NCBI GenBank assembly: GCA_014843695.1
Contig: CM026393.1
Span: 8,806,740-8,870,739 of the forward strand
DNA length: 64,000 bases
Direction: 5' to 3'
Source of the DNA: Archivesica marissinica
Taxonomy: Eukaryota > Mollusca > Bivalvia > Venerida > Vesicomyidae
This document shows positions 22,901 through 36,000 of this stretch, piece after piece; positions within the stretch are counted from its first letter, which is position 1, and the number at the start of each line of letters is the position of its first letter. A program made the translations under genes and the position numbers. Below the pieces are notes generated by a model that did no database searches, had not been told where the DNA came from, and worked only from the letters and a program-made list of their open reading frames with translations.

Positions 22901-24459
22901 TATCTCCTTGGATCTCCGTGTAATGGAACATAACGACTATCTCCTTGGCTCTCCGTGTAACGGAACATAACGACTATCTCCTTGGCTCTCCGTGTAACGG
23001 AACATAACGACTATCTCCTTGGCTCTCCGTGTAACGGAACATAACGACTATCTCCTTGGATCTCCGTGTAATGGAACATAATGACTATCTCCTTGGCTCT
23101 CCGTGTATCAGACCATAACGACTATCTCCTTGGCTCTCCGTGTATCAGACCATAACGACTATCTCGTTGGCTCTCCGTGTAACGAAATATAACGACTATC
23201 TCCGTGCAACGGAACATAACGACTATCTCCTTGGCTCTCCGTGTAGCGGAACATAACGACTATCTCGTTGGCTCTCCGTGTAACGAAATATAACGACTAT
23301 CTCCGTGTAACGGAACATAACGACTATCTCCTTGGCTCTCCGTGTAACGGACCATAACGACTATCTCCTTGGCTCTCCGTGTAACGGAACATAACGACTA
23401 TCTCCTTGGCTCTCCGTGTAACGGAACGTAACGACTATCTCCTTGGCTCTCCGTGTAATGGACCATAACGACTATCTCCTTGGCTCTCCGTGTAACGGAA
23501 CATAACGACTATCTCCTTGGCTCTCCGTGTAACGGAACATAACGACTATCTCCTTGGCTCTCCGTGTATCAGACCATAACGACTATCTCCTTGGCTCTCC
23601 GTGTAATGGAACATAACGACTATCTCCTTGGCTCTCCGTGTAATGGAACATAACGACTATCTCCTTGGATCTCCGTGTAACGGACCATAACGACTATCTC
23701 CTTGGCTCTCCGTGTAACGGAACATAACGACTATCTCCTTGGCTCTCCGTGTAACGGAACGTAACGACTATCTCCTTGGCTCTCCGTGTAGCGGAACATA
23801 ATGACTATCTCCTTGGCTCTCCGTGTAACGGAACGTAACGACTATCTCCTTGGCTCTCCGTGTAACGGAACATAACGACTATCTCCTTGGCTCTCCGTGT
23901 AACGGAACATAACGACTATCTCCTTGAATCTCCGTGTAACGGAACATAACGACTATCTCCTTGGATCTCCGTGTAACGGACCATAATGACTATCTCCTTG
24001 GCACTCCGTGTAATGGACCATAACGACTATCTCCTTGGCTCTCCGTGTAACGGAACATAACGACTATCTCCTTGGCTCTCCGTGTAATGGACCATAACGA
24101 CTATCTCCTTGGCTCTCCGTGTAACGGAACATAACGACTATCTCCTTGGATCTCCGTGTAACGGACCATAACGACTATCTCCTTGGCTCTCCGTGTGCCA
24201 TAACGACTATCTCCTTGGCTCTCCGTGTACGGACCATAACGACTATCTCCTTGGCTCTCCGTGTAAGGACCATAACGACTATCTCTTGGTCTCCGGTAGG
24301 ACTAACGACTATCTCCTTGGCTCTCCGTGTAACGGAACATAACGACTATCTCCTTGGCTCTCCGTGTAACGGACCATAACGACTATCTCCTTGGCTCTCC
24401 GTGTAACGGAACATAACGACTATCTCCTTGGCCCTCCGTGTAACGGAACATAACGACTA
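19980..24459. repeat. 37-bp satellite array, about 120 copies, with higher-order duplication
   Basis: The unit contains CTCCGTGTAACGGAACATAA and CGACTATCTCCTTGGCT. Variant units (ATCAGACC, CACGGAGCG, AATGGACC, a shortened ACGAAATATAACGACTATCT unit) recur in the same order in separate places: the block from 20161 reappears from 23411, and 21040-22040 reappears within 22590-23310 with units lost. The last 250 bases are more degenerate. It meets the 29-bp array at about 24460 with no spacer. Confidence 0.97.
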
Positions 24460-27400
24460 ACGATGTAACCAGGAGTATGTATATAAGTGTGATGTAACCA
24501 GGAGTATGTATATACGTGTGATGTAACCAGGAGTAGGTATATAAGTGTGATGTAACCAGGAGTATGTATATAAGTGTGATGTAACCAGGAGTATGTATAT
24601 AAGTATGATGTAACCAGGAGTATGTATATAAGTGTGATGTAACCAGGAGTAGGTATATAAGTGTGATGTAACCAGGAGTATGTATATAAGTGTGATGTAA
24701 CCAGGAGTATGTATATAAGTGTGATGTAACCAGGAGTATGTATATAAGTGTGATGTAACCAGGAGTATGTATATAAGGTGTGATGTAACCAGGAGTAGGT
24801 ATATAGTGTGATGTAACCAGGAGTATGTATATAAGTGTGATGTAACCAGGAGTAGGTATATAAGTGTGATGTAACCAGGAGTATGTATATAAGTGTGATG
24901 TAACCAGGAGTATGTATATAAGTGTGATGTAACCAGGAGTATGTATATAAGTGTGATGTAACCAGGAGTATGTATATACGTGTGATGTAACCAGGAGTAG
25001 GTATATAAGTATGATGTAACCAGGAGTATGTATATAAGTGTGATGTAACCAGGAGTATGTATATAAGTAGGATGTAACCAGTAGTATGTATATAAGTAGG
25101 ATGTACCCAGGAGTATGTATATAAGTGTGATGTAACCAGGAGTAGGTATATAAGTGTGATGTAACCAGGAGTAGGTATAAAAGTGTGATGTAACCAGGAG
25201 TAGGTATATACGTATGATGTAACCAGGAGTATGTATATAAGTGTGATGTAACCAGGAGTATTTATATAAGTGTGATGTAACCAGGAGTATGTATATAAGT
25301 GTGATGTAACCAGTAGTATGTATATACGTGTGATGTAACCAGGAGTATGTATATAAGTGTGATGTAACCAGGAGTATGTATATAAGTGTGATGTAACCAG
25401 GAGTATGTATATAAGTGTGGTGTAACCAGGTGTAGGTATATAAGTGTGATGTAACCAGGAGTATGTATATAAGTGTGATGTAACCAGGAGTATGTATATA
25501 AGTGTGATGTAACCAGGAGTATGTATATAAGTGTGATGTAACCGGGAGTAGGTATATAAGTAGGATGTAACCAGGAGTATGTATATAAGTGTGATGTAAC
25601 CAGGAGTAGGTATATAAGTGTGATGTAACCAGGAGTAGGTATATAAGTAGGATGTAACCAGGAGTAGGTATATATGTGTGATGTAACCAAGAGTATGTAT
25701 ATAAGTGTGATGTAACCAGGAGTAGGTATAAGTAGGATGTAACCAGAGTATGTATATAAGTGTGATGTAACCAGGAGTATGTATATAAGTAGGATGTAAC
25801 CAGGAGTAGGTATATAAGTGGATGTAACCAGGAGTATGTATATAAGTGTGATGTAACCAGGAGTATGTATATAAGTGTGATGTAACCAGGAGTATGTATA
25901 TAAGTGTGATGTAACCAGGAGTATGTATATAAGTGTGATGTAACCAGGAGTATGTATATAAGTGTGATGTAACCAGGAGTATGTATATAAGTGTGATGTA
26001 ACAGGAGTATGTATATAAGTATGATGTAACCAGGAGTATGTATATAAGTGTGATGTAACCAGGAGTAGGTATATAAGTGTGATGTAACCAGGAGTATGTA
26101 TATAAGTGTGATGTAACCAGGAGTATGTATATAAGTGTGATGTAACCAGGAGTATGTATATAAGTGTGATGTAACCAGGAGTATGTATATAAGTGTGATG
26201 TAACCAGGAGTATGTATATAAGTGTGATGTAACCAGGAGTATGTATATAAGTAGGATGTAACCAGGAGTATGTATATAAGTGTGATGTAACCAGGAGTAT
26301 GTATATAAGTAGGATGTAACCAGGAGTATGTATATAAGTGTGATGTAACCAGGAGTATGTATATAAGTGTGATGTAACCAGGAGTATGTATATAAGTGTG
26401 ATGTAACCAGGAGTATGTATATAAGTGTGATGTAACCAGGAGTATGTATATAAGTGTGATGTAACCAGGAGTAGGTATATAAGTGTGATGTAACCAGGAG
26501 TAGGTATATAAGTAGGATGTAACCAGGAGTAGGTATATAAGTGTGATGTAACCAGGAGTATGTATATAAGTGTGATATAACCAGGAGTAGGTATATAAGT
26601 GTGATGTAACCAGGAGTAGGTATATAAGTGTGATGTAACCAGGAGTAGGTATATAAGTGTGATGTAACCAGGAGTATGTATATAAGTGTGATGTAACCAG
26701 GAGTATGTATATAAGTGTGATGTAACCAGGAGTATGTATATAATGTGATGTAACCAGGAGTAGGTATATAAGTGTGATGTAACCAGGAGTATGTATATAA
26801 GTGTGATGTAACCAGGAGTAGGTATATAAGTGTGATGTAACCAGGAGTATGTATATAAGTGTGATGTAACCAGGAGTATGTATATAAGTGTGATGTAACC
26901 AGGAGTATGTATATAAGTGTGATGTAACCAGGAGTATGTATATAAGTGTGATGTAACCAGGTGTATGTTTGTGTGTGTGGGTATGTATATAAGTGTGATG
27001 TAACCAGGAGTATGTATATAAGTGTGATGTAACCAGGAGTAGGTATATAAGTGTGATGTAACCAGGAGTATGTATATAAGTGTGATGTAACCAGGAGTAT
27101 GTATATAAGTGTGATTTAACCAGGAGTATGTATATAAGTGTGATGTAACCAGGAGTAGGTATATAAGTGTGATGTAACCAGGAGTAGGTATATATGTGTG
27201 ATGTAACCAGGAGTATGTATATAAGTAGGATGTAACCAGGAGTAGGTATATAAGTGTGATGTAACCAGGAGTAGGTATATAAGTGTGATGTAACCAGGAG
27301 TAGGTATATAAGTATGATGTAACCAGGAGTATGTATATACGTGTGATGTAACCAGGAGTATGTATATAAGTGTGATGTAACCAGGAGTATGTATATAAGT

Positions 27401-30400
27401 GTGATGTAACCAGGAGTATGTATATAAGTATGATGTAACCAGGAGTATGTATATACGTGTGATGTAACCAGGAGTATGTATATACGTGTGATGTAACCAG
27501 GAGTATGTATATAAGTGTGATGTAACCAGGAGTATGTATATAAGTGTGATGTAACCAGGAGTATGTATATAAGTGTGATGTAACCAGGAGTATGTATATA
27601 AGTGTGATGTAACCAGGAGTATGTATATAAGTGTGATGTAACCAGGAGTATGTATATAGTGTGATGTAACCAGGAGTATGTATATAGTAGGATGTAACCA
27701 GGAGTAGGTATATAAGTAGGATGTAACCAGGAGTAGGTATATAAGTAGGATGTAACCAGGAGTATGTATATAAGTGTGATGTAACCAGGAGTATGTATAT
27801 AAGTAGGATGTAACCAGGAGTATGTATATAAGTAGGATGTAACCAGGAGTAGGTATATAAGTAGGATGTAACCAGGAGTATGTATATAAGTAGGATGTAA
27901 CCAGGAGTATGTATATAAGTATGATGTAACCAGGAGTATGTATATAAGTGTGATGTAACCAGGAGTATGTATATAAGTGTGATGTAACCAGGAGTATGTA
28001 TATAAGTGTGATGTAACCAGGAGTATGTATATAAGTGTGATGTAACCAGGAGTATGTATATAAGTGTGATGTAACCAGGAGTATGTATATAAGTGTGATG
28101 TAACCAGGAGTAGGTATATAAGTGTGATGTAACCAGGAGTAGGTATATAAGTGTGATGTAACCAGGAGTATGTATATAAGTGTGATGTAACCAGGAGTAT
28201 GTATATAAGTGTGATGTAACCAGGAGTATGTATATAAGTGTGATGTAACCAGGAGTATGTATATAAGTGTGATGTAACCAGGAGTATGTATATAAGTGTG
28301 ATGTAACCAGGAGTATGTATATAAGTGTGATGTAACCAGGAGTAGGTATATAAGTGTGATGTAACCAGGAGTAGGTATATAAGTGTGATGTAACCAGGAG
28401 TATGTATATAAGTGTGATGTAACCAGGAGTAGGTATATAAGTGTGGTGTAACCAGGAGTAGGTATATAAGTGTGATGTAACCAGGAGTATGTATATAAGT
28501 GTGATGTAACCAGGAGTAGGTATATAAGTGTGATGTAACCAGGAGTAGGTATATATGTGTGATGTAACCAGGAGTATGTATATAAGTGTGATGTAACCAG
28601 GAGTATGTATATAAGTGTGATGTAACCAGGAGTAGGTATATAAGTGTGATGTAACCAGGAGTATGTATATACGTATGATGTAACCAGGAGTATGTATATA
28701 CGTATGATGTAACCAGGAGTATGTATACAAGTATGATGTAACCAGGAGTAGGTATACAAGTGTGATGTAACCAGGAGTATGTATATACGTATGATGTAAC
28801 CAGGAGTATGTATATACGTATGTTGTAACCAGGAGTAGGTATATAAGTGTGATGTAACCAGGAGTATTTATATAAGTGTGATGTAACCAGGAGTATGTAT
28901 ATAAGTGTGATGTAACCAGTAGTATGTATATACGTGTGATGTAACTAACCAGTAGGTATATAAGTGTGATGTAACCAGGAGTATGTATATAAGTGTGATG
29001 TAACCAGGAGTAGGTATATAAGTGTGATGTAACCAGGAGTATGTATATAAGTGTGATGTAACCAGGTGTATGTATATACGTGTGATGTAACTAACCAGTA
29101 GGTATATAAGTGTGATGTAACCAGGAGTAGGTATATAAGTGTGATGTAACCAGGAGTAGATATATAAGTGTGATGTAACCAGGAGTAGGTATATAAGTGT
29201 GATGTAACCAGGAGTATGTATATAAGTGTGATGTAACCAGGTGTATGTATATACGTGTGATGTAACTAACCAGTAGGTATATAAGTGTGATGTAACCAGG
29301 AGTAGGTATATAAGTGTGATGTAACCAGGAGTAGGTATATAAGTGTGATGTAACCAGGAGTATGTATATAAGTGTGATGTAACCAGGAGTATGTATATAA
29401 GTGTGATGTAACCAGGTGTATGTATATACGTGTGATGTAACTAACCAGTAGGTATATAAGTGTGATGTAACCAGGAGTAGGTATATAAGTGTGATGTAAC
29501 CAGGAGTAGGTATATAAGTGTGATGTAACCAGGAGTATGTATATAAGTGTGATGTAACCAGGAGTATGTATATAAGTGTGATGTAACCAGGAGTATGTAT
29601 ATAGTGTGATGTAACAAGTAGGTATATAAGTGTGATGTAACCAGGAGTATGTATATAAGTGTGATGTAACCAGGAGTATGTATATACGTGTGATGTAACC
29701 AGGAGTATGTATATAAGTGTGATGTAACCAGGAGTATGTATATAAGTGTGATGTAACCAGGAGTATGTATATAAGTGTGATGTAACCAGGAGTAGGTATA
29801 TAAGTGTGATGTAACCAGGAGTAGGTATATAAGTGTGATGTAACCAGGAGTATGTATAAAGTGTGATGTAACCAGGAGTATGTATATAAGTGTGATGTAA
29901 CCAGGAGTATGTATATAAGTGTGATGTAACCAGGAGTATGTATATAAGTGTGATGTAACCAGGAGTATGTATATAAGTGGATGTAACCAGGAGTAGGTAT
30001 ATAAGTAGGATGTAACCAGGAGTATGTATATAAGTGTGATGTAACCAGGAGTATGTATATAAGTGTGATGTAACCAGGAGTATGTATATAAGTGTGATGT
30101 AACCAGGAGTATGTATATAAGTGTGATGTAACCAGGAGTATGTATATAAGTGTGATGTAACCAGGAGTATGTATATAAGTGTGATGTAACCAGGAGTAGG
30201 TATATAAGTGTGATGTAACCAGGAGTAGGTATATAAGTGTGATGTAACCAGGAGTATGTATATAAGTAGGATGTAACCAGGAGTAGGTATATAAGTGTGA
30301 TGTAACCAGGAGTATGTATATAAGTGTGATGTAACCAGGAGTATGTATATAAGTGTGATGTAACCAGGAGTAGGTATATAAGTGTGATGTAACCAGGAGT

Positions 30401-32546
30401 ATGTATATAAGTAGGATGTAACCAGGAGTATGTATATAAGTGTGATATAACCAGTAGTATGTATATAAGTGTGATGTAACCAGGAGTATGTATATAAGTA
30501 GGATGTAACCAGGAGTATGTATATAAGTGTGATGTAACCAGGAGTAGGTATATAAGTGTGATGTAACCAGGAGTAGGTATATAAGTGTGATGTAACCAGG
30601 AGTAGGTATATAAGTGTGATGTAACCAGGAGTAGGTATATAAGTGTGATGTAACCAGGAGTAGGTATATAAGTGTGATGTAACCAGGAGTATGTATATAC
30701 GTGTGATGTAACTAACCAGTAGGTATATAAGTGTGATGTAACCAGGAGTAGGTATATAAGTGTGATGTAACCAGGAGTATGTATATACGTGTGATGTAAC
30801 TAACCAGTAGGTATATAAGTGTGATGTAACCAGGAGTAGGTATAAATGTGATGTAACCAGGAGTAGGTATATAAGTGTGATGTAACCAGGAGTATGTATA
30901 TAAGTGTGATGTAACCAGGAGTAGGTATATAAGTAGGATGTAACCAGGAGTATGTATATAAGTGTGATGTAACCAGGAGTATGTATATACGTGTGATGTA
31001 ACCAGGAGTATGTATATAAGTGTGATGTAACCAGGAGTGTGTATATAAGTGTGATGTAACCAGGAGTATGTATATAAGTGTGATGTAACCAGGAGTAGGT
31101 ATAAAAGTGTGATGTAACCAGGAGTAGGTATATAAGTGTGATGTAACCAGGAGTATGTATATAAGTGTGATGTAACCAGGAGTAGGTATATAAGTAGGAT
31201 GTAACCAGGAGTATGTATATAAGTGTGATGTAACCAGGAGTATGTATATACGTGTGATGTAACCAGGAGTATGTATATAAGTGTGATGTAACCAGGAGTA
31301 TGTATATACGTGTGATGTAACCAGGAGTATGTATATAAGTGTGATGTAACCAGGAGTATGTATATAAGTGTGATGTAACCAGGAGTAGCTATATAAGTGT
31401 GATGTAACCAGGAGTATGTATATAAGTGTGATGTAACCAGTAGTATGTATATAAGTGTGATGTAACCAGGAGTATGTATATAAGTGTGATGTAACCAGGA
31501 GTAGGTATATAAGTGTGATGTAACCAGGAGTATGTATATAAGTGTGATGTAACCAGGAGTAGGTATATAAGTGTGATGTAACCAGGAGTATGTATATAAG
31601 TGTGATGTAACCAGGAGTAGGTATATAAGTGTGATGTAACCAGGAGTAGGTATATAAGTGTGATGTAACCAGGAGTATGTATATAAGTGTGACGTAACCA
31701 GGAGTAGGTATATAAGTGTGATGTAACCAGGAGTATGTATATAAGTGTGATGTAACCAGTAGTATGTATATAAGTGTGATGTAACCAGGAGTATGTATAT
31801 AAGTGTGATGTAACCAGGAGTAGGTATATAAGTGTGATGTAACCAGGAGTAGGTATATAAGTGTGATGTAACCAGGAGTAGGTATATAAGTGTGATGTAA
31901 CCAGGTGTATGTATATAAGTGTGATGTAACCAGGTGTATGTATATACGTGTGATGTAACCAGGTGTATGTATATAAGTGTGATGTAACCAGGAGTATGTA
32001 TATAAGTGTGATGTAACCAGGAGTATGTATATAAGTGTGATGTAACCAGGAGTATGTATATAAGTGTGATGTAACCAGGAGTAGGTATATAAGTGTGATG
32101 TAACCAGGAGTATGTATATAAGTGTGATGTAACCAGGAGTATGTATATAAGTGTGATGTAACCGGGAGTAGGTATATAAGTAGGATGTAACCAGGAGTAT
32201 GTATATAAGTGTGATGTAACCAGGAGTAGGTATATATGTGTGATGTAACCAGGAGTATGTATATAAGTGTGATGTAACCAGGAGTATGTATATACGTGTG
32301 ATGTAACCAGGAGTATGTATATAAGTAGGATGTAACCAGGAGTAGGTATATAAGTAGGATGTAACCAGGAGTATGTATATAAGTAGGATGTAACCAGGAG
32401 TATGTATATACGTGTGATGTAACCAGGAGTATGTATATAAGTAGCATGTAACCAGGAGTAGGTATATATGTGTGATGTAACCAGGTGTATGTATATAAGG
32501 GTGGTGTAACCAGGAGTATGTATATAAGTGTGATGTAACCAGGAGT
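24460..32546. repeat. 29-bp satellite array, about 275 copies
   Basis: The unit contains GATGTAACCAGGAGTATGTA and TATAAGTGT. Common variants are GGAGTAGG, AAGTAGG for AAGTGTG, and TATACGTG. A 30-bp variant (AACTAACCAGTAGG) marks a local higher-order period at 28943, 29089, 29264 and 29439, and again near 30709 and 30798. The minus-strand unit has no stop in any frame, which explains open frames of 1436, 612 and 547 codons. No gene is implied. Confidence 0.97.
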
Positions 32547-33046
32547 ACATATATTTAAGGTAGTTTTTTACTATTCACCATCACACTGACTGGCCAGATG
32601 TTGGTTTGTATCTGAACAAAATACATGTCTATCTTTCATTTATGTATTTCATTTACACTGTATAATGAATACCAGAATAATACACAGCAGTGCCGTAGCC
32701 AGAATCTGAAAACAACCGAGGCGACCCCCCCCCCCTTCTGTGTATGCGTGTCTGTGCATTCTGAAGGCAGTTTTATCAGTTTTCCTAAGTATATACCTTG
32801 CCAAATTCTAAGCAAGGCGAGTGCCTCATTTGCCCCAGTGTGGCTACGGGCCTGTACAGTCACATCCAAAACCTGAGTAGAGTAACGGGACGCTATAAAA
32901 CGAAACATACATTATGTTACGTCAATCAAAATGAACGATAGTCCAACAATTATAATATGTATAGGATATAAGCCGACATCGATGCAATATGTAAAATATT
33001 GGACTGTGCGAGGCTTATATCTTACTTAAAGCACACACTTATATAA
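32547..33046. other. Spacer between satellite and LINE; holds a small TIR element
   Basis: Apart from the element at 32688-32854, the sequence is unique and AT-rich with no coding exon recognised. Confidence 0.5.
32688..32854. mobile_element. Short non-autonomous DNA element with CAG..CCGTAGCCA termini
   Basis: The left end CAGTGCCGTAGCCA and the right end (reverse complement CAGGCCCGTAGCCA) form a 14-bp terminal inverted repeat with two mismatches around 167 bp. The interior has a C-run (32725-32735) and GAGGCGACC. The same termini bound the 267-bp element at 44812-45078. CAG ends would fit a hAT-type MITE, but I could not confirm an 8-bp target duplication. Confidence 0.55.
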
Positions 33047-36000
33047 CACGCTCCTAATTAGTTTAAACATATTTTATTTCCCAATATAATACATATTGAA
33101 CAATGCATACATCACGCATAATCAGAATACAGAAACAGGATTAGAATGGAAGACAGAGTCATATATAATTCTTCTCCTCTGCAAAGATTGTATGTATTTC
33201 GGTTGGCTTTTGCAATTGTGTTATAGAGTTAGGAAAGGTTTAACATGAAAACATGCGAAAATAACTACATGTTAAACATTAATAAATATCATAATATAGT
33301 GGATTATGAGTGAGAGAGCGAGAGAAAAGAATGTAGTGAGAAGAAGGTGATAAGAAGATAAGAGAGGAGAGAATGTATGCCTCATGTCACAATAATCGTT
33401 ATTAATACTATTATTCAAATCGCTTACTATCAGATATGTAGGTATGTACATGTGTGAATATGAGAGTGTTTTCCTGGTCGGATAGGGCCGGATTTCCTGA
33501 TAGGAGGGTTTCGAGATCTATGTTGAAATTGTGAAGATTGTTATTTAGAGTTGTACGGCAAACATTGTACATTCTACACTCAAAGAAGTAGTGGAAGTTT
33601 GTCTCCATTTGACCACAATTACATAAAGCTGTAGGAGTAATATTTTTTAGGAAAAGGTGATAGTTAAGACCACTACATTTCGTACGAAGGCGTGTATGGA
33701 GGACTTGAAGTTTTCGTGTACCCACATAAAAGTATGGAGGGACTTTGCTCTTGTTACTATTTAGATTGGCCTTGAATGTCTGTACTGAGGGAGAGTTACG
33801 AACCGTAGAAGGCAGAGAGTTCCAATTCCGAATTGTTGAAGGCAAGAAAGAATTATAGTATAGTGACGTTCTGGAATGCACTCCGTGGATATGTTCTGAA
33901 TTTCTTAAATTGTACCGGGTTTCTGCTTGTCGGGGAATCAATGAGGAGAGATAGTCAGGTGATTGGTTGGTGTTCATTTTATAGAACATAATAAGCTTGT
34001 GTTTGTTTCTTCTGTCCGTTAAACTTTCCCATCTGGTTTCCAGGTGTAGGTTTAGCAAAGAAACGAGCTTAGTTGCTCCAGTGGCAATTCTGCCACATTC
34101 GTTTTGGATTTTATCCAGCTGTTCCATCTCATATTTGGTACAGTTGCTCCATACAACATCAGCATATTCAAGGAGAGGCCTTATAAAGGAAAGATATATA
34201 ATTTCAAGTGATCTACGATCAAGCGAGAATTTTAGTTTCCGCATAATATTGACTCGTTTCCATGCTTTCTCGATAATATAGTCCATATGCGAATGCCAAC
34301 TACAGTCGTTAGATAGAAATATCCCAAGATGTTTATGGTCTGGCACTTCAGGGATGCGTTGGTCAAACATAAAGAGAGGAGGATGTAGTTGCTGATTTCG
34401 CTTCCTTGAGATGAGAACAGATTCGGACTTTGCTGGGTTGAAAGTTACAAGCCATTTGTTAGCCCATGTAGAAATTCTGACTATATCGTTTTGGAGATGG
34501 TCTGCAGCTGTACGAGGTTGCTCAACGATCACATATAGACTTGTATCGTCTGCAAATAAGTTGATGGAGGAAGAGATGTCGTCGACAATGTCGTTGATGA
34601 AAATGATGAAAAGCATAGGACCTAGGATTGACCCTGTGGAACTCCGGCTCTTATATTTGCCCATGTCGATTTGCTTCCAGGAAGAACAACTCTTTGTCTT
34701 CGGTTGGACAGATAATCTCAAAACCATTGAAAAAGAGGACCGGATATACCTGCGTGTAATAGTTTTGCCAGTAGACCTTTATGCCAGACTTTATCAAAGG
34801 CTTTACTTATATCGAAGAAGACCGTTCTCACTTCGAGACCATCATCGAGAGCTTTACATAGTGTATCGTATATGTACGTTAGCTGGTTTACAGTTGAGTC
34901 ACCCGGTATGAACCCTGATTGAGCAGAAGATAGAAACTGGGTTTCCCGAAGATGGTTGAAAAGATGTTTGAATATGAGACGCTCGAATACTTTTTCAATT
35001 GTATTTAACAAAGAGATTGGACGATAATTGCTAGGGAGTGATGCATCTCCCTTTTTGTATACAGCATTAATGTGGGCTTCTTTCCAACTGGTTGGAACTC
35101 GTCTGCATTGCAATGAGAAATTAAAAAGATCACATAGTGGTTTGGATAGCTCCTGAGAAGATTCGTAGAGGATTCTGTTGCTTATTCCGTCTGGTCCTGC
35201 CGCTTTGTCGACTTGTAAAGACTTTAAAACATCAGTAACTTCATCTACTTCGATATTTATTTCATGCAGTTGAATCATGGAACGCGGTGGGCCCAGATCT
35301 GGTACTTGTCTGTTGTCATCGTCGATGTTTGTCTGTTCCTGAAAGTAGTTGTTAAGAAGATTTGCCTTTTCAGAGTCAGAGAAGGTCGGTAGTTGTGTGT
35401 CTGGGTGCTGTAATGGAGGAATTGTGTTGCTAGAATTATTAGACATGAATGATTTGAGAGTTTTCCACCAGTCTTTAGAAGAAAATGATCCATTCTTAAG
35501 TTTATCAGAGAGCTTTGAGAAATGTGCAGATTTGGCGTGGCGAATACGAAGAATCGTTTCGTTGCGAATTTGTCTGAATTTCTGCCATTGATAGATTGAT
35601 TGAGTCGCCTTGGCTTTCCTGTATGCTCGTTTACGCTTGCGTATTTGTTTTTTGATGTCGGTAGTTATCCAGGGTGGTTCTAATGGTCTTACTATTATGG
35701 TTTGACTTGGTATGTTTTGTTTAGCAATATCTGTAATTTTAGAGGAGATGTTATATGCATATGTATCAATATCGTCATGAAGACAGCCATTCCATTCATA
35801 GTTACTGAAGTCAGAACGAAGTTGGTCGTAATTACCTCGATCGTATTTCCAGATGAGTCTATCAAAACATTTATGCTTGGGTTTCCGAAATTTTAAGATT
35901 CCAAAGACAGGGCAATGGTACCTTTGGTCTTGTTGTAGAAAGTGTTCACCAACTCCAGAATGAAGAATATGTTCACTATTTGAAACAAGAACAAGATCAA

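Noticed and set aside
24420..32550. Open frames of 1436, 612, 547 and 352 codons on the minus strand
   Set aside because: They follow from a 29-bp unit without stops in any minus frame; there is no start context, domain or codon-level constraint.
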